Shown one piece after another: positions 44,514 to 53,913 of a stretch of DNA of 64,000 bases; position 1 is the stretch's first letter; the number at the start of each line of letters is the position of its first letter. Position numbers and translations under genes: made by a program. This DNA comes from Phaeocystidibacter luteus (GTDB lineage Bacteria; Bacteroidota; Bacteroidia; Flavobacteriales; Schleiferiaceae). The notes beneath the pieces were generated by a model, which was not told the origin of the DNA, did not search any database, and saw only the letters and a program-made list of their open reading frames with translations. Location: positions 124,001-188,000 of the forward strand of contig NZ_WBVO01000006.1 of assembly GCF_008933115.1 (NCBI RefSeq), in the 5' to 3' direction.

Positions 44514-45330
44514 GCGTCTACAGACTATCCTTTACGAAGTTGGAAAAGGGAACTATCCGACAACTTCCAACTTGTTGGATAAACTCGGGATGGAAAACGA
44601 CTCAAGCTCTGAACGTACGCTGAATCGCGACATGAAGGCATTGCGAGAAGACTATCTGATTGACATAGATTACGACAAAGGTCGAAAAGGATACACTTTA
44701 GAAAATGCCAACACAGAAGAAGTGGATCTCTTTTATCACATGAGCAACACGCTTCTCCTGAGTCATCAAATGCTGGACGCCGTTCGTGAAGGCAAGTTGA
44801 TGAGTGAGCACATTATCTCCAAATCCCCAAAAATCAAATTCGGAGAAAATGTACTATCACGCATTTACGAAGCAGTGGTGAATCGCCGCGAGGTTGTGAT
44901 TTCAGATTACTTCAGTACTTATAGCGGTAAATCATCATCCTATGAAGGTCACCCTTACCGGTTGATCGAATACCTCAACCGTTGGTACGTATACCTTTGG
45001 GTGCCTTCAAAGAATGACTTTCGATCCCTGAGCATAGAGCGGATTGAAAAGCTTGATGTGAAGCCCACAACATTCGAGCGTACCCAAGCACTGCCTAAAG
45101 AGCTATTCGAAGTCGTCGGTCTCAATTACTCAGAATCGTCGAAGAAAGAGCTAGTGAAGTTTAGAGTGCGTAAGCACACAGCAGGTTACATCGAGAATCA
45201 GCCTATTCATTCAAGTCAGAACGTCTATCAAGAAGATGATAAGTGGGTCTACTTTCAAATTGCCGTTCGACCCAATTACGAACTCAAGCAGCTCTTCAAA
45301 ATGCATGAGGGAAATCTAGAGGTACTTTAA
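44488..45330 (+). CDS. WYL-domain transcriptional regulator
   Basis: A 280-residue regulator, the second WYL protein in the island. A winged-helix N-terminus (about 1-70, with TLNRDMKALREDYLIDIDYD) precedes the WYL domain (about 125-210: EVVISDYFSTYSG, HPYRLIEYLNRWYVYLWV, SLSIERIEKLDV). Its start lies inside the DUF429 gene. It probably controls the DUF429 gene, or the divergent and convergent operons around it. Its 3' end overlaps the convergent AAA-protease gene by four bases. Confidence 0.9.
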   Translation: MNPALLKIKRLQTILYEVGKGNYPTTSNLLDKLGMENDSSSERTLNRDMKALREDYLIDIDYDKGRKGYTLENANTEEVDLFYHMSNTLLLSHQMLDAVREGKLMSEHIISKSPKIKFGENVLSRIYEAVVNRREVVISDYFSTYSGKSSSYEGHPYRLIEYLNRWYVYLWVPSKNDFRSLSIERIEKLDVKPTTFERTQALPKELFEVVGLNYSESSKKELVKFRVRKHTAGYIENQPIHSSQNVYQEDDKWVYFQIAVRPNYELKQLFKMHEGNLEVL

Positions 45331-47375
45331 TCCAAGGCTGCGAGTTTCCACTCTCCATTCATTTGCAATGACAACTGGAGTTTATCGGCATATCCTTGAC
45401 TTTCCGACTCCTCGACAATCGGTGAAGAGATGTTTTCTGTAATGATTCGGTGGATTTCCTTTTCACTCAGTGTACCTTGTACGTACAGTTTATGAGCTAA
45501 TATCCTCAACAAGCTAGTTTCTCTCTTCAAGAGCTCATATGCTTGTCGCTTACACCTGTTCATGATGCGTTTGATTTGCTCACCTACCTCATGATTTGGA
45601 TCTTCAACTCGATCAATTACATCTGGTTCAATCATGAAAACTGGATAGAGCTCCTTCCCCATCCCATAGTCGGTTACTGCACACCTCACCAATGAAGTTA
45701 GGTTCAATAAATCACTCTGTGAACCAGCGCTTCGCTCTTCACTACCGAAGAACATCTCCTCAGCTACAAGCCCAGCAGCCAACATCACGCCCCTTGCCAT
45801 TATCCTTCGATAGTTTAAAATTCTGTCATTTGGCTTGAACATCACAAAGGCTCCATTTCCATCATACGAGGTGGCACTCATCTGAAGAGGTACTTCATTC
45901 AGTTCAAAGTAAGAGGCTATAGCGTGTCCAGCTTCATGTACTGAATGTAGAGCTCTCTGGTCATTTGTCACACGCTTTCTGGCCTCGTAAATCGGGAGGT
46001 GTAGTTTCTTTATCAACTGACCACACTCGCGGGTCGTTGACTCCCATTCAATGTGTAGGAAGTTCTCTTCTACATCAAAGCTCAACTTCGAGTAACTGAA
46101 GCCTTTATCAACCGAGAGTTCTATCAACCCACCTAATTGCCTATCCACGATGCGTTCAAATGTGTTCTTCACATTTCTCACCCCCATGGCAGGCGCGACA
46201 CCCTCAGTATAAATCAAGTCCGCTAGGCTCTTGTCAATATTCACCTCAACTCCTTGAAAGTATTCCGTCTCAAGTTGCTTCTTAAATCGGTCTAAGTAGA
46301 GCTGTATCAAGCCCTCAAAAGCCTTCCTTGACAGGGTTGGATAGATGATGTGCTGATTTCCTAACCGAGCAATGTGTTCAGGTCTAAATCTGTACAAGAG
46401 AGCATTGTGAATCTGGTTGAAAGTGATTTTAGACGTTCTGTCGTGAAGCGCATCTGCGTCCACATCGGTACTATCACTGCCCGTTATGCTGTATGCACCA
46501 TCCAAATTCCCTAGGGTGATGATCAAAACATCTGGACAGTCTATAGTTTTTGGACGTTTCCCTTCTTGAATCGCTCGTTCGAGAATGGCCAACGATTCAT
46601 CCATCGTTACATCATAGAACAGTTCTTCGAGTTCTTTGTGGGGTAGCCTAGTTTCTAAAATCGTCTCCACCCTTGACCGTGTGCCGGGAGCTATGAAATC
46701 TGCCTCCGAAAGTCGGTTGAATGCAGATTGTCCCTGAAAGTAAGATTCAACAAACTTATCGCCTCTGATCTCATCGATCCCAATGACTTTGCCGGCTCGA
46801 TAGGATAGTTTGGTGCTCCTATCGATCATGATTTTTACTCGCTTGAGATTTTCGAGTGTATACTTCAAGTCATATATATCGCTCCAACGAATTGATTTGA
46901 TGAACTTGCCTCTATCTAATACCTGCCAGAACGAACTGTTATCAAGTATCTCTATTCCTTTTCGTCCGCGACTTTTCAAATGCTGAAATTCGTCCATGAC
47001 CACCACAGCACGGCTATCATTTTTCTTAGCGATAAAGTCCGTTAGCACTTCTTCGAAGCGAAGATCCACCATCGAATTATCCGTACAATCGATGGTCTCC
47101 GACATTTCCGTCAACCCGAGGTATTCAATTAGCTTGGTAATCAAATCCGTTTTACCTACCCCGGTCATTCCCCATAAGTTGATAACGGTAGGACGCTCTT
47201 GAACTCCAGGAAAGAGGTACCATGTCCGAATAGCATCAATCACTTGATCGATTTGAATATCGATACCAATGAATTCCGACTTTAGCCTTAGTTGCGCGTT
47301 ATTCAAGCGACCTAACTTCTCTTGATACTCCTTGTCCGACTTACTCGGAAGTGTAAATTTCTGTTCCATGCTCAT
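45327..47375 (-). CDS. ClpB-type AAA+ ATPase fused to FtsH-type M41 protease
   Basis: A 682-residue protein from ATG 47375; the frame runs 12 codons further to a TTG. The AAA+ module has Walker A GMTGVGKT (69-76), Walker B AVVVMDEFQH (123-132), an arginine region FRPEHIARL and a ClpB/ClpA-like small domain with sensor 2 in PAMGVRNVKNTFERIV. The C-terminal 220 residues are an M41 protease: HEAGH (480-484) and the third zinc ligand Asp555 in SAGSQSDLLNLTSLV, then YGMG. FtsH itself has a different AAA class and an N-terminal membrane anchor; here no membrane segment is seen. This is an uncommon pairing. It is the last gene of a minus-strand operon with the GIY-YIG and HEPN-like genes. Confidence 0.9.
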   Translation of the reverse strand: MSMEQKFTLPSKSDKEYQEKLGRLNNAQLRLKSEFIGIDIQIDQVIDAIRTWYLFPGVQERPTVINLWGMTGVGKTDLITKLIEYLGLTEMSETIDCTDNSMVDLRFEEVLTDFIAKKNDSRAVVVMDEFQHLKSRGRKGIEILDNSSFWQVLDRGKFIKSIRWSDIYDLKYTLENLKRVKIMIDRSTKLSYRAGKVIGIDEIRGDKFVESYFQGQSAFNRLSEADFIAPGTRSRVETILETRLPHKELEELFYDVTMDESLAILERAIQEGKRPKTIDCPDVLIITLGNLDGAYSITGSDSTDVDADALHDRTSKITFNQIHNALLYRFRPEHIARLGNQHIIYPTLSRKAFEGLIQLYLDRFKKQLETEYFQGVEVNIDKSLADLIYTEGVAPAMGVRNVKNTFERIVDRQLGGLIELSVDKGFSYSKLSFDVEENFLHIEWESTTRECGQLIKKLHLPIYEARKRVTNDQRALHSVHEAGHAIASYFELNEVPLQMSATSYDGNGAFVMFKPNDRILNYRRIMARGVMLAAGLVAEEMFFGSEERSAGSQSDLLNLTSLVRCAVTDYGMGKELYPVFMIEPDVIDRVEDPNHEVGEQIKRIMNRCKRQAYELLKRETSLLRILAHKLYVQGTLSEKEIHRIITENISSPIVEESESQGYADKLQLSLQMNGEWKLAALD

Positions 47376-47426
47376 TTGATTTTGAGCAAAGGAAGAAGGA
47401 GTGACCGCCAAGGGGTGTCGGTGAGG

Positions 47427-48254
47427 CTATTTTATGTTCAACTTGGGTGAGATAGTCATTATCAGAAATTCTTCAAGTTCATATCGACCGAGCTTAACAG
47501 GCATGAATTTAAAGCTACACTGTTTCAAAAACATACTGACCGCATAATCTTGATTATCGAGTAGATACTTTTTCTTTCCATTCTTGCTGTATAGCTCAAA
47601 ATCAAAAATTTGTGTAGCCACACTTCTCCTTAGAGCAGAGAAGTATGTTCGACTAGAATGAGTAACCCAACGGTCATAAACATTGGAACTCTCTCCTATA
47701 TAGACTACTCCATGCTTTTTATGCTCAACAACATATATACCTGGAACTGGGGCGACAGTCGCAGCTTCCCAGCTTTGCTCAGGTAAACTGGAAATTTTCT
47801 TCGCTCCATCTCTGATTAACCCACTTGCACTAGATTGTACCTCTTCCCACAAGATCTTTGTGACTTTTTTGGAAAATACATCTCGTTTACCAAGCTGGAA
47901 CCGATTTAGATTGGCTGGAATATTAACTATCCCAAACTCTTCGACTTCTTTTCGTCCAAGGGTATTCGGGAGTAATTGTACTCTAAATTGTTCAATTGGC
48001 CTCAGGTTTCTATCAACCGATAGTTTTAGATAATTCTTGTAAAATGTTGATGTTTTGGGCTTAGAATGCTGCCTAATTCGCTGAGCTAGGCATCTAGCTT
48101 CACCCACATAATTGAAGCCTTGAGATGAAACAAGATAATTTCCTTGCCTATCATCCATGACTTCCTCGAATCTAAACTTGCCAGACTTTCTCAACAAATC
48201 AAGTCCAGAGGCTAGAATTTCATCTGAATTGTTCTGGATACTTTCCCATTTCAT
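47427..48254 (-). CDS. Tandem GIY-YIG domain protein
   Basis: A 275-residue protein with two GIY-YIG modules. The first (about 37-120) shows GNYLVSSQGFNYVGEARCLAQRIRQH. The second (about 170-255) has PGIYVVEHKKHGVVYIGESSNVYDRW. Each ends with a Glu-containing helix (KEVEEFGI, YELEEFLI) that could supply the metal-binding Glu. The first module departs from the motif (NYLV for GIY), so it may be the weaker one. Ten bases separate it from the HEPN-like gene, and about 50 from the AAA-protease gene. Confidence 0.82.
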   Translation of the reverse strand: MKWESIQNNSDEILASGLDLLRKSGKFRFEEVMDDRQGNYLVSSQGFNYVGEARCLAQRIRQHSKPKTSTFYKNYLKLSVDRNLRPIEQFRVQLLPNTLGRKEVEEFGIVNIPANLNRFQLGKRDVFSKKVTKILWEEVQSSASGLIRDGAKKISSLPEQSWEAATVAPVPGIYVVEHKKHGVVYIGESSNVYDRWVTHSSRTYFSALRRSVATQIFDFELYSKNGKKKYLLDNQDYAVSMFLKQCSFKFMPVKLGRYELEEFLIMTISPKLNIK

Positions 48255-48264
48255 ACTCTCTCAT

Positions 48265-48960
48265 TTATTCTCTCATCCTCGCCCAAAAATCCTGCAACAT
48301 CCCTCTGTACAACCTTTCCGTCAACCTAGTTGCTAACTGCTCCACACAACCTGGTGCCGTACCAGCGGGATGAGCAGTCAGTACGCCATGTGCAAAAGAA
48401 TTCCGTAGCATGGCCGACACATACACCGCTTTCATCGGGTCAAAACCATTACGAAAGGAGAGCAACGATTGTCCTTGATAATGATTGGCTTTTTGGTCCA
48501 TCAGCCAATTCCACAGAGCATCACCTTCATCAATTTCCTTCATGAAGCGATGGATGTATTTAAACTCCTCAGGATCTGCTTTGGGGAGCGCTGCTTCATA
48601 GCGACGTTCTGCTACCCCTACTACTTCATTTGCATATCTTTCAAATGCCGAGAACATCAAAAAATGCTTAGTAAGTGCTGCATATCCATTGGCCGTGTCT
48701 TGTCCCATTTTTGAAAAGCTGACTTCTATAGAGCAAGCCACTCTTAACCGGCGTGCGAAGGCATTGAAATTGGGACGACTCCCTTTGACATAGCCAAAGT
48801 CGGACATATTGTACTTGGCATCCTCTCCTCTAGTCAGATGACGGAAATAGGATAGGCCGGGAAGCCAATCCTCTTCGTAAATGCGTGGGAAATTGCCGTC
48901 TTCTGGAGTTGGGAGGGATGGAGGTAAAAGTTGTGAGAGAGGTTCTGATTGCATACTCAA
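48265..48960 (-). CDS. HEPN-like protein with RNxxxH motif
   Basis: A 231-residue, mostly helical protein that leads the minus-strand operon. Near its end, VSAMLRNSFAHGVLT contains RNSFAH (186-191), an exact RNxxxH motif as in HEPN ribonucleases, in the right helix context. The N-terminal 60 residues are Pro-rich and irregular. I do not recognise the rest, so the HEPN call depends on the motif and the helical setting. HEPN nucleases in defence systems cut tRNA or other RNA after activation by a partner. Confidence 0.65.
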   Translation of the reverse strand: MSMQSEPLSQLLPPSLPTPEDGNFPRIYEEDWLPGLSYFRHLTRGEDAKYNMSDFGYVKGSRPNFNAFARRLRVACSIEVSFSKMGQDTANGYAALTKHFLMFSAFERYANEVVGVAERRYEAALPKADPEEFKYIHRFMKEIDEGDALWNWLMDQKANHYQGQSLLSFRNGFDPMKAVYVSAMLRNSFAHGVLTAHPAGTAPGCVEQLATRLTERLYRGMLQDFWARMRE

Positions 48961-49044
48961 GTTTTGACTTGAAGGTACAAATCAGATGAATGTTATTGGA
49001 TTAGTTTTTATCTTCTCGGTTCTAAACCAACGACACTCTCTCCA

Positions 49045-51384
49045 ATGAAAAACATCCCTGAAAGTGTAATACTCTGGCACCGTGATATTTTTGAATTCTT
49101 AAGTCACAAATTCAAAGAAGAAAACGGACCAAAGTTTTGGATTCGCCAACGCCAAAACGAAAAAACAAAAGCTGGGCTCATTTTTCAAGGAACAGCCTCT
49201 TATGCATATATCTCCTTTCATAATGGCTCTGGCGGACAAAACATGACCCGATCCATTGGCTGGGTTCAACACTTCGACAAGCAGGGCAATCCTGATGGGA
49301 CAACTTTCGAGATAAACTTCCCATACAAACCTACCAAGCGGGAGGAGAAAGAGATTGAAGTTTATCACAAAATCAAAGAGGAGTTTCCTCAGCTTGAAAA
49401 AACAAGACCTACACGCTACCAGTGGGACAATCCCACCACGAATGGTATTGAAGGACTAGAAGTTTTCATAAAAGACTTCCTGCCTAAGATCAACCGGATC
49501 ATCGAGGAGTCGAAAATTGAAACTCTAGAAATCCCGACTTCAATATTGGAAAGTTCAATTGAAAGAGTTAGAAGTCAGATTGAATCAGACAACAATTCAG
49601 ACCCATTGTGGGAAGAGCTAGTTTCGACTGTGAAAAGAATAAATAACACAGCCGAGGTCACTGACTTCTTTAAACGATTGCAGGTTATTATTAAGAGTAA
49701 CAAGCTGACTGAGGATGATCCAAGAACGTACTATTCTTGCAGAGATAGCAAGCTTATTCATGCAACTTTCGGCTCACATTACGGCATTTGGATCGAATCA
49801 AAGAAATCTGATACACAATTAGGCTTTGTCGTCTCTGAAAACACGCTCGGAAACGCACAAGGGAAAGAATTCCAAACTATTGACGTATCTGATAAATCTC
49901 AAATAGATATACTCTTCACTCGAGCTCAGGAAGTGATTACCAAGACACTCAGCCAGTATGAATCATCTCCACATCGGAAAAGGAATGAGGGCAGATTCAA
50001 TCCATGGATTTACAGAGTTGCATTAGACTCATCCTTATTAGCTAAACTCTTAACGGAGGAATCATTGCCTGCCTCTAAGACACAACCAGCCATGAAACAA
50101 GATAGCGTTGAAGCCACAAATAGAATATATTTTGGCCCACCTGGGACTGGAAAAACCTATGAACTCAAAGAAAACCTATTCAGCCAGTACAGCTCAGTTT
50201 CAGACAACGTGAGCGAGAAAGATCTAATAAATACAGCTGTTCAAAATTTGAAATGGTGGGAAGTTCTAGCATTAGGACTTGTCGACGATGGTCCATGTGA
50301 TGTTTCTACTCTTCTTGAAAATAGATGGGTCAAAGAGAAAATTGCAATCAATTCTTCCAAGGAACCTAGAAGAACGGTGTGGGGTTCACTTCAGAACCAT
50401 TCAAACGAGAATTCTAAGACGGTCAATGTTAGAGACAGAAGCTTTCCTTTTCTCTTTGATAAAGATGAAAATAGCAACTGGTACTTGCTTGGAGATACCT
50501 TCTCAGAAATTGGCCAGAGTCTTCTCGAATTAAGAAGGTCAATCAATGAGAATAATTCAGAATCACCAGCGATTAACAGATATATGTTCTGCACTTTTCA
50601 TCAATCTTTTACATATGAGGACTTTGTCGAAGGAATTAAGCCCACTCTTGATGAAAACGAAGGCCAGGAATCTTCAACTCAACTGAGCTACGAAATCAAA
50701 TCTGGCGCATTCAAATTGATATGTCAATTGGCCAAATCTGATCCCGACCATCGCTATGCCATTTTCATAGATGAGATCAATCGGGGCAACGTTGCCGCCA
50801 TTTTCGGTGAGCTGATCACCCTCATCGAAGCCGATAAACGGGAAGGTGAAGAAAATGAAATTTCGGTCACGCTTCCCTATTCCAAACAGAAGTTCTCGGT
50901 TCCAAGCAATTTGGATATCTACGGCACCATGAACACCGCCGACCGCTCCGTTGAAGCATTAGACAGTGCCTTAAGACGTCGTTTTGAATTCGTAGAAGTG
51001 GGACCCAAACCTGAGAAACTCGGGACGGTTGAGGATATCTCCATGAGCAAAATGCTCGAGGTCATAAACGCGCGTTTAACCTGGCTAAAGGACAAAGACC
51101 ACACCATTGGTCATGCTTACTTCATGAGGGTTGACACTACAGAAGAATTGCGTTTAGTGTTCAAGAATAAGGTTGTACCCCTTTTAGAAGAGTACTTCTT
51201 CAACGCTCCTGAAGAAATAAAAGCTGTGCTTGGAGACGGATTTGTTGAAGAGATTTCCAATCCATGGTCTAACGGCAATACTCCAGATGGATATGATGGT
51301 GAGAAGATACGGATTCGTGTTCCAGATGAAGCTGATGCCTTTATGAAAGCAATTAAGGAGGGAATCTTAGGAGAAGTCGAATAA
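49045..51384 (+). CDS. mcrB: McrB-type AAA+ GTPase of a type IV restriction system
   Basis: A 779-residue protein. The N-terminal 330 residues hold a DNA-binding-type region (IRQRQNE, GLIFQGTASYAYISF) plus a second region, which would read modified DNA. The McrB motor follows with Walker A GPPGTGKT (about 364-371), FHQSFTYEDFVEG (about 516-528), Walker B AIFIDEINRGN (about 573-583) and the hallmark GTMNTADRSVEALD (about 631-644), then ALRRRFEF. McrB is a GTP-driven hexamer that loads McrC. Its stop overlaps the mcrC start in TAATG. Confidence 0.93.
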   Translation: MKNIPESVILWHRDIFEFLSHKFKEENGPKFWIRQRQNEKTKAGLIFQGTASYAYISFHNGSGGQNMTRSIGWVQHFDKQGNPDGTTFEINFPYKPTKREEKEIEVYHKIKEEFPQLEKTRPTRYQWDNPTTNGIEGLEVFIKDFLPKINRIIEESKIETLEIPTSILESSIERVRSQIESDNNSDPLWEELVSTVKRINNTAEVTDFFKRLQVIIKSNKLTEDDPRTYYSCRDSKLIHATFGSHYGIWIESKKSDTQLGFVVSENTLGNAQGKEFQTIDVSDKSQIDILFTRAQEVITKTLSQYESSPHRKRNEGRFNPWIYRVALDSSLLAKLLTEESLPASKTQPAMKQDSVEATNRIYFGPPGTGKTYELKENLFSQYSSVSDNVSEKDLINTAVQNLKWWEVLALGLVDDGPCDVSTLLENRWVKEKIAINSSKEPRRTVWGSLQNHSNENSKTVNVRDRSFPFLFDKDENSNWYLLGDTFSEIGQSLLELRRSINENNSESPAINRYMFCTFHQSFTYEDFVEGIKPTLDENEGQESSTQLSYEIKSGAFKLICQLAKSDPDHRYAIFIDEINRGNVAAIFGELITLIEADKREGEENEISVTLPYSKQKFSVPSNLDIYGTMNTADRSVEALDSALRRRFEFVEVGPKPEKLGTVEDISMSKMLEVINARLTWLKDKDHTIGHAYFMRVDTTEELRLVFKNKVVPLLEEYFFNAPEEIKAVLGDGFVEEISNPWSNGNTPDGYDGEKIRIRVPDEADAFMKAIKEGILGEVE

Positions 51385-52691
51385 TGGACATCATCCAAGT
51401 CTTTGAATATCAAAAGCTGAAGATTGGCGCCAAAGGGGCTCAAGGTGTGGAATTTAAGAAATCACACTTTGAGTTAATGTCACGGTACAAGGAAAAGTAC
51501 GAGGTCGATTGGTACGACCTGGGCCACAACAGCATTCACTTCAAGAACTACGTGGGTGCCATCAGCTTAGGCGACCTCTGCATTGAGGTTTTACCAAAAG
51601 TGGATAGAGCATCTTATAGCGAAGAGAAAAGCGTCTGGCGCAATGTGCTTATCGATATGCTACAAACCGTCGGTGATCTTCCTGTAAGCGCGAGTCAAAA
51701 TGCTCAACTGCGACGACATAAATCGTCTATTCTAGATATCTATTTTGATCTATTCCTATCCGAAGTAGAAACCTTAATTCATCGAGGGTTAATCAAACGG
51801 TACCGAAAGCAAGAAGGCAATGTAAAGGCACTGAAAGGCTCTTTAGTGTTCAGTCAGCACTTGCGGAAAAACCTAGTTCACAAAGAGCGCTTCTATACGC
51901 GTCATACCGTATACGACCAACAGCACCTCCTCCACTCTATTTTACTTCAGACACTGGAAGTGGTGGCTAATTCCGGAATGAAATCGAGTACTCGCGGTTG
52001 GAGTGGCAACCTCCTACTTCATTTCCCGGAGCAAAAGAAGGTCAGGATAGAATCATCCACTTTCGAGAAGCTCAACTTCGACCGGAAATCAGAGCCTTAC
52101 AAACGAGCTATACAGATTGCAGAGCTCATCTTATTGCAATACCACCCAGACATCCGAAGTGGTAAGCACGAGTTGTTGGCCATTGTGTTCGACATGAATG
52201 ATTTGTGGGAGCGATGGGTGTTACACAGACTTAAGAAGGACCTACCCGACCATTGGAAAGTGGAAGGACAGAATACGTACCCCTTCTACCGTCAAGGCAC
52301 ATCAGGAAGTTGGAGAACCATTCGACCTGATATCGTTCTGACTAACAAGCTTGACGGCACCATACTGGTTTGGGATACCAAATGGAAGATTCCTAAGGAT
52401 GGAAGGCCGAGTATGAGTGATGTGCATCAGATGCATAGTTATGCGCAGACGGTACCTGAGAATGACATTGCACATGTGACTTTGGTATATCCAGGTACTT
52501 TCAGCGAAATCACAGGATCACTACACAAAAGCACTACAGCACTAACATCCTCTCAACACACTCAATTATCGACTCTTAGAATTGAGCTCTTAAAAAGCGA
52601 TGGTAAAATGCGCTCGAGGCTTTCTAAATCGGTTTTGAGCACTGTAACTTTACAATTCAGGATTGCCACATCATTGCACAATCCAACTTAG
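51384..52691 (+). CDS. mcrC: McrC nuclease subunit
   Basis: A 435-residue endonuclease partner of McrB. The N-terminal part contains the McrC-type region that inserts in the McrB ring. The C-terminal PD-(D/E)xK nuclease has RPDIVLTNKLDGTILVWDTK (about 311-330), with Asp and the DTK catalytic residues, followed by a SDVHQMHSYAQ helix. The pair cleaves DNA containing modified cytosine. Translation is coupled to mcrB by a one-base overlap. Confidence 0.93.
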   Translation: MDIIQVFEYQKLKIGAKGAQGVEFKKSHFELMSRYKEKYEVDWYDLGHNSIHFKNYVGAISLGDLCIEVLPKVDRASYSEEKSVWRNVLIDMLQTVGDLPVSASQNAQLRRHKSSILDIYFDLFLSEVETLIHRGLIKRYRKQEGNVKALKGSLVFSQHLRKNLVHKERFYTRHTVYDQQHLLHSILLQTLEVVANSGMKSSTRGWSGNLLLHFPEQKKVRIESSTFEKLNFDRKSEPYKRAIQIAELILLQYHPDIRSGKHELLAIVFDMNDLWERWVLHRLKKDLPDHWKVEGQNTYPFYRQGTSGSWRTIRPDIVLTNKLDGTILVWDTKWKIPKDGRPSMSDVHQMHSYAQTVPENDIAHVTLVYPGTFSEITGSLHKSTTALTSSQHTQLSTLRIELLKSDGKMRSRLSKSVLSTVTLQFRIATSLHNPT

Positions 52692-52720
52692 TCTTAATTA
52701 TCTAAATCGCTCTTTCATAA

Positions 52721-53416
52721 ATGGCTTCATTCCTAACAACAAATGGGACTTCCTATCAAATTGAACATATTATAACGCATGCCGAGCAAACACTCACATT
52801 AGTCTCTCCTTATTTACAGATTTCAAAAACTTTTCTTGAAAGACTTAAGGATGCTGCAGCTCATAAAGTGAAAATTCAAATCGTCTTTGGTAAAGATGAA
52901 TTAAAGCCAAACGAAAGAAACTCATTAGCCCAGATTTCGAATTTGGAACTCTATTATTTCGAAAACCTTCATGCCAAATGTTATTTTAACGAGAAGGCCA
53001 TGGTTCTCACTTCAATGAACATGTATGAGTTTTCAGAGAAGAACAATCGTGAAATGGGTGTATTTATCTCAAGTGCTGAAGATTCTGAGCTTTACAAGGC
53101 GGCTGTAAGAGAAGCCAGATCGATTATTCAGCATTCAGAATCTATCGAGCTCTTCAAGACAAAAAGGAAACTCAATACTAGCAGTGACTCACAAAACAAT
53201 AAAAGTAAGAAACCGAAACGCGGTTATTGTATAAGATGTGAGGACCGAATTCCTTACAACATAGACAAACCTTATTGCATTGACTGCTTTAACTCATGGT
53301 CTAGATATGCGAACCGTGATTATGAAGAAACTGCTTGCCATAGTTGTGGTGAATTTGAATTCACAACAATGGATAAACCTATCTGCTATCCTTGCTATAA
53401 GAAATATGAGGCATAA
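52721..53416 (+). CDS. PLD-like domain with C-terminal zinc ribbons
   Basis: A 231-residue protein. Residues 1-140 form a single phospholipase D-like domain with ENLHAKCYFNEKAMVLTSMN: His84 and Lys86 of HxK are present, but the Asp of the HKD motif is not at its usual position, while the Asn of the SMN segment is kept. The last 70 residues carry two CxxC pairs each (YCIRCEDR...YCIDCFN; CHSCGEF...CYPCYKK), that is, two zinc ribbons. It follows mcrC by 29 bases on the same strand. It may extend the McrBC system or be separate. Confidence 0.8.
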   Translation: MASFLTTNGTSYQIEHIITHAEQTLTLVSPYLQISKTFLERLKDAAAHKVKIQIVFGKDELKPNERNSLAQISNLELYYFENLHAKCYFNEKAMVLTSMNMYEFSEKNNREMGVFISSAEDSELYKAAVREARSIIQHSESIELFKTKRKLNTSSDSQNNKSKKPKRGYCIRCEDRIPYNIDKPYCIDCFNSWSRYANRDYEETACHSCGEFEFTTMDKPICYPCYKKYEA

Positions 53417-53428
53417 GTACTATATTGT

Positions 53429-53887
53429 ATGCTCCTCTACATCTACCACCCTGCCGAATTCGGAGAAGGTCAACCCTTCAAGCTTTACCTCCACCACGAT
53501 GGTAGACTAACCGCTTGGGTATACTGCGACATTCAATTGACCGACTTTCATCCAGTAGAGCGTTACACGCAAGTAATTGAATTTCCTCAATTGACCGAGA
53601 ACGAAATTGAAGAAGTCAAATACGCTTTGGAGAATCAATGCTACTATTCCATCGACCATGAAGAATCTCCTGTAGATGGATGGTTTGAGAGGTTCACGAT
53701 TCGTGACAATGGTAAAACGAGAGACTGGCGCATTGATCCTTCTAATTACTACATGGTTGAAGGCATATATTCAAAGCAAAGACCGCATATTCTGCGATTG
53801 AGAGAGCTTTTGCAGGTCCAATGGTGTATTGACAATGGTGATGGCATAAAAAGAGTCTTAGAAGAGGATATTGCAAAAAAGAATTGA
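53429..53887 (+). CDS. Hypothetical protein (152 aa)
   Basis: A 152-residue soluble protein 12 bases after the PLD/zinc-ribbon gene and probably in its transcript. Aromatic and acidic, with FTIRDNGKTRDWRIDPSNYY as the most distinctive segment. No signal peptide, no membrane segment, and no family I recognise. Confidence 0.62.
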   Translation: MLLYIYHPAEFGEGQPFKLYLHHDGRLTAWVYCDIQLTDFHPVERYTQVIEFPQLTENEIEEVKYALENQCYYSIDHEESPVDGWFERFTIRDNGKTRDWRIDPSNYYMVEGIYSKQRPHILRLRELLQVQWCIDNGDGIKRVLEEDIAKKN

Positions 53888-53913
53888 AGTACTACAATTA
53901 ATTGCAACCTCAC

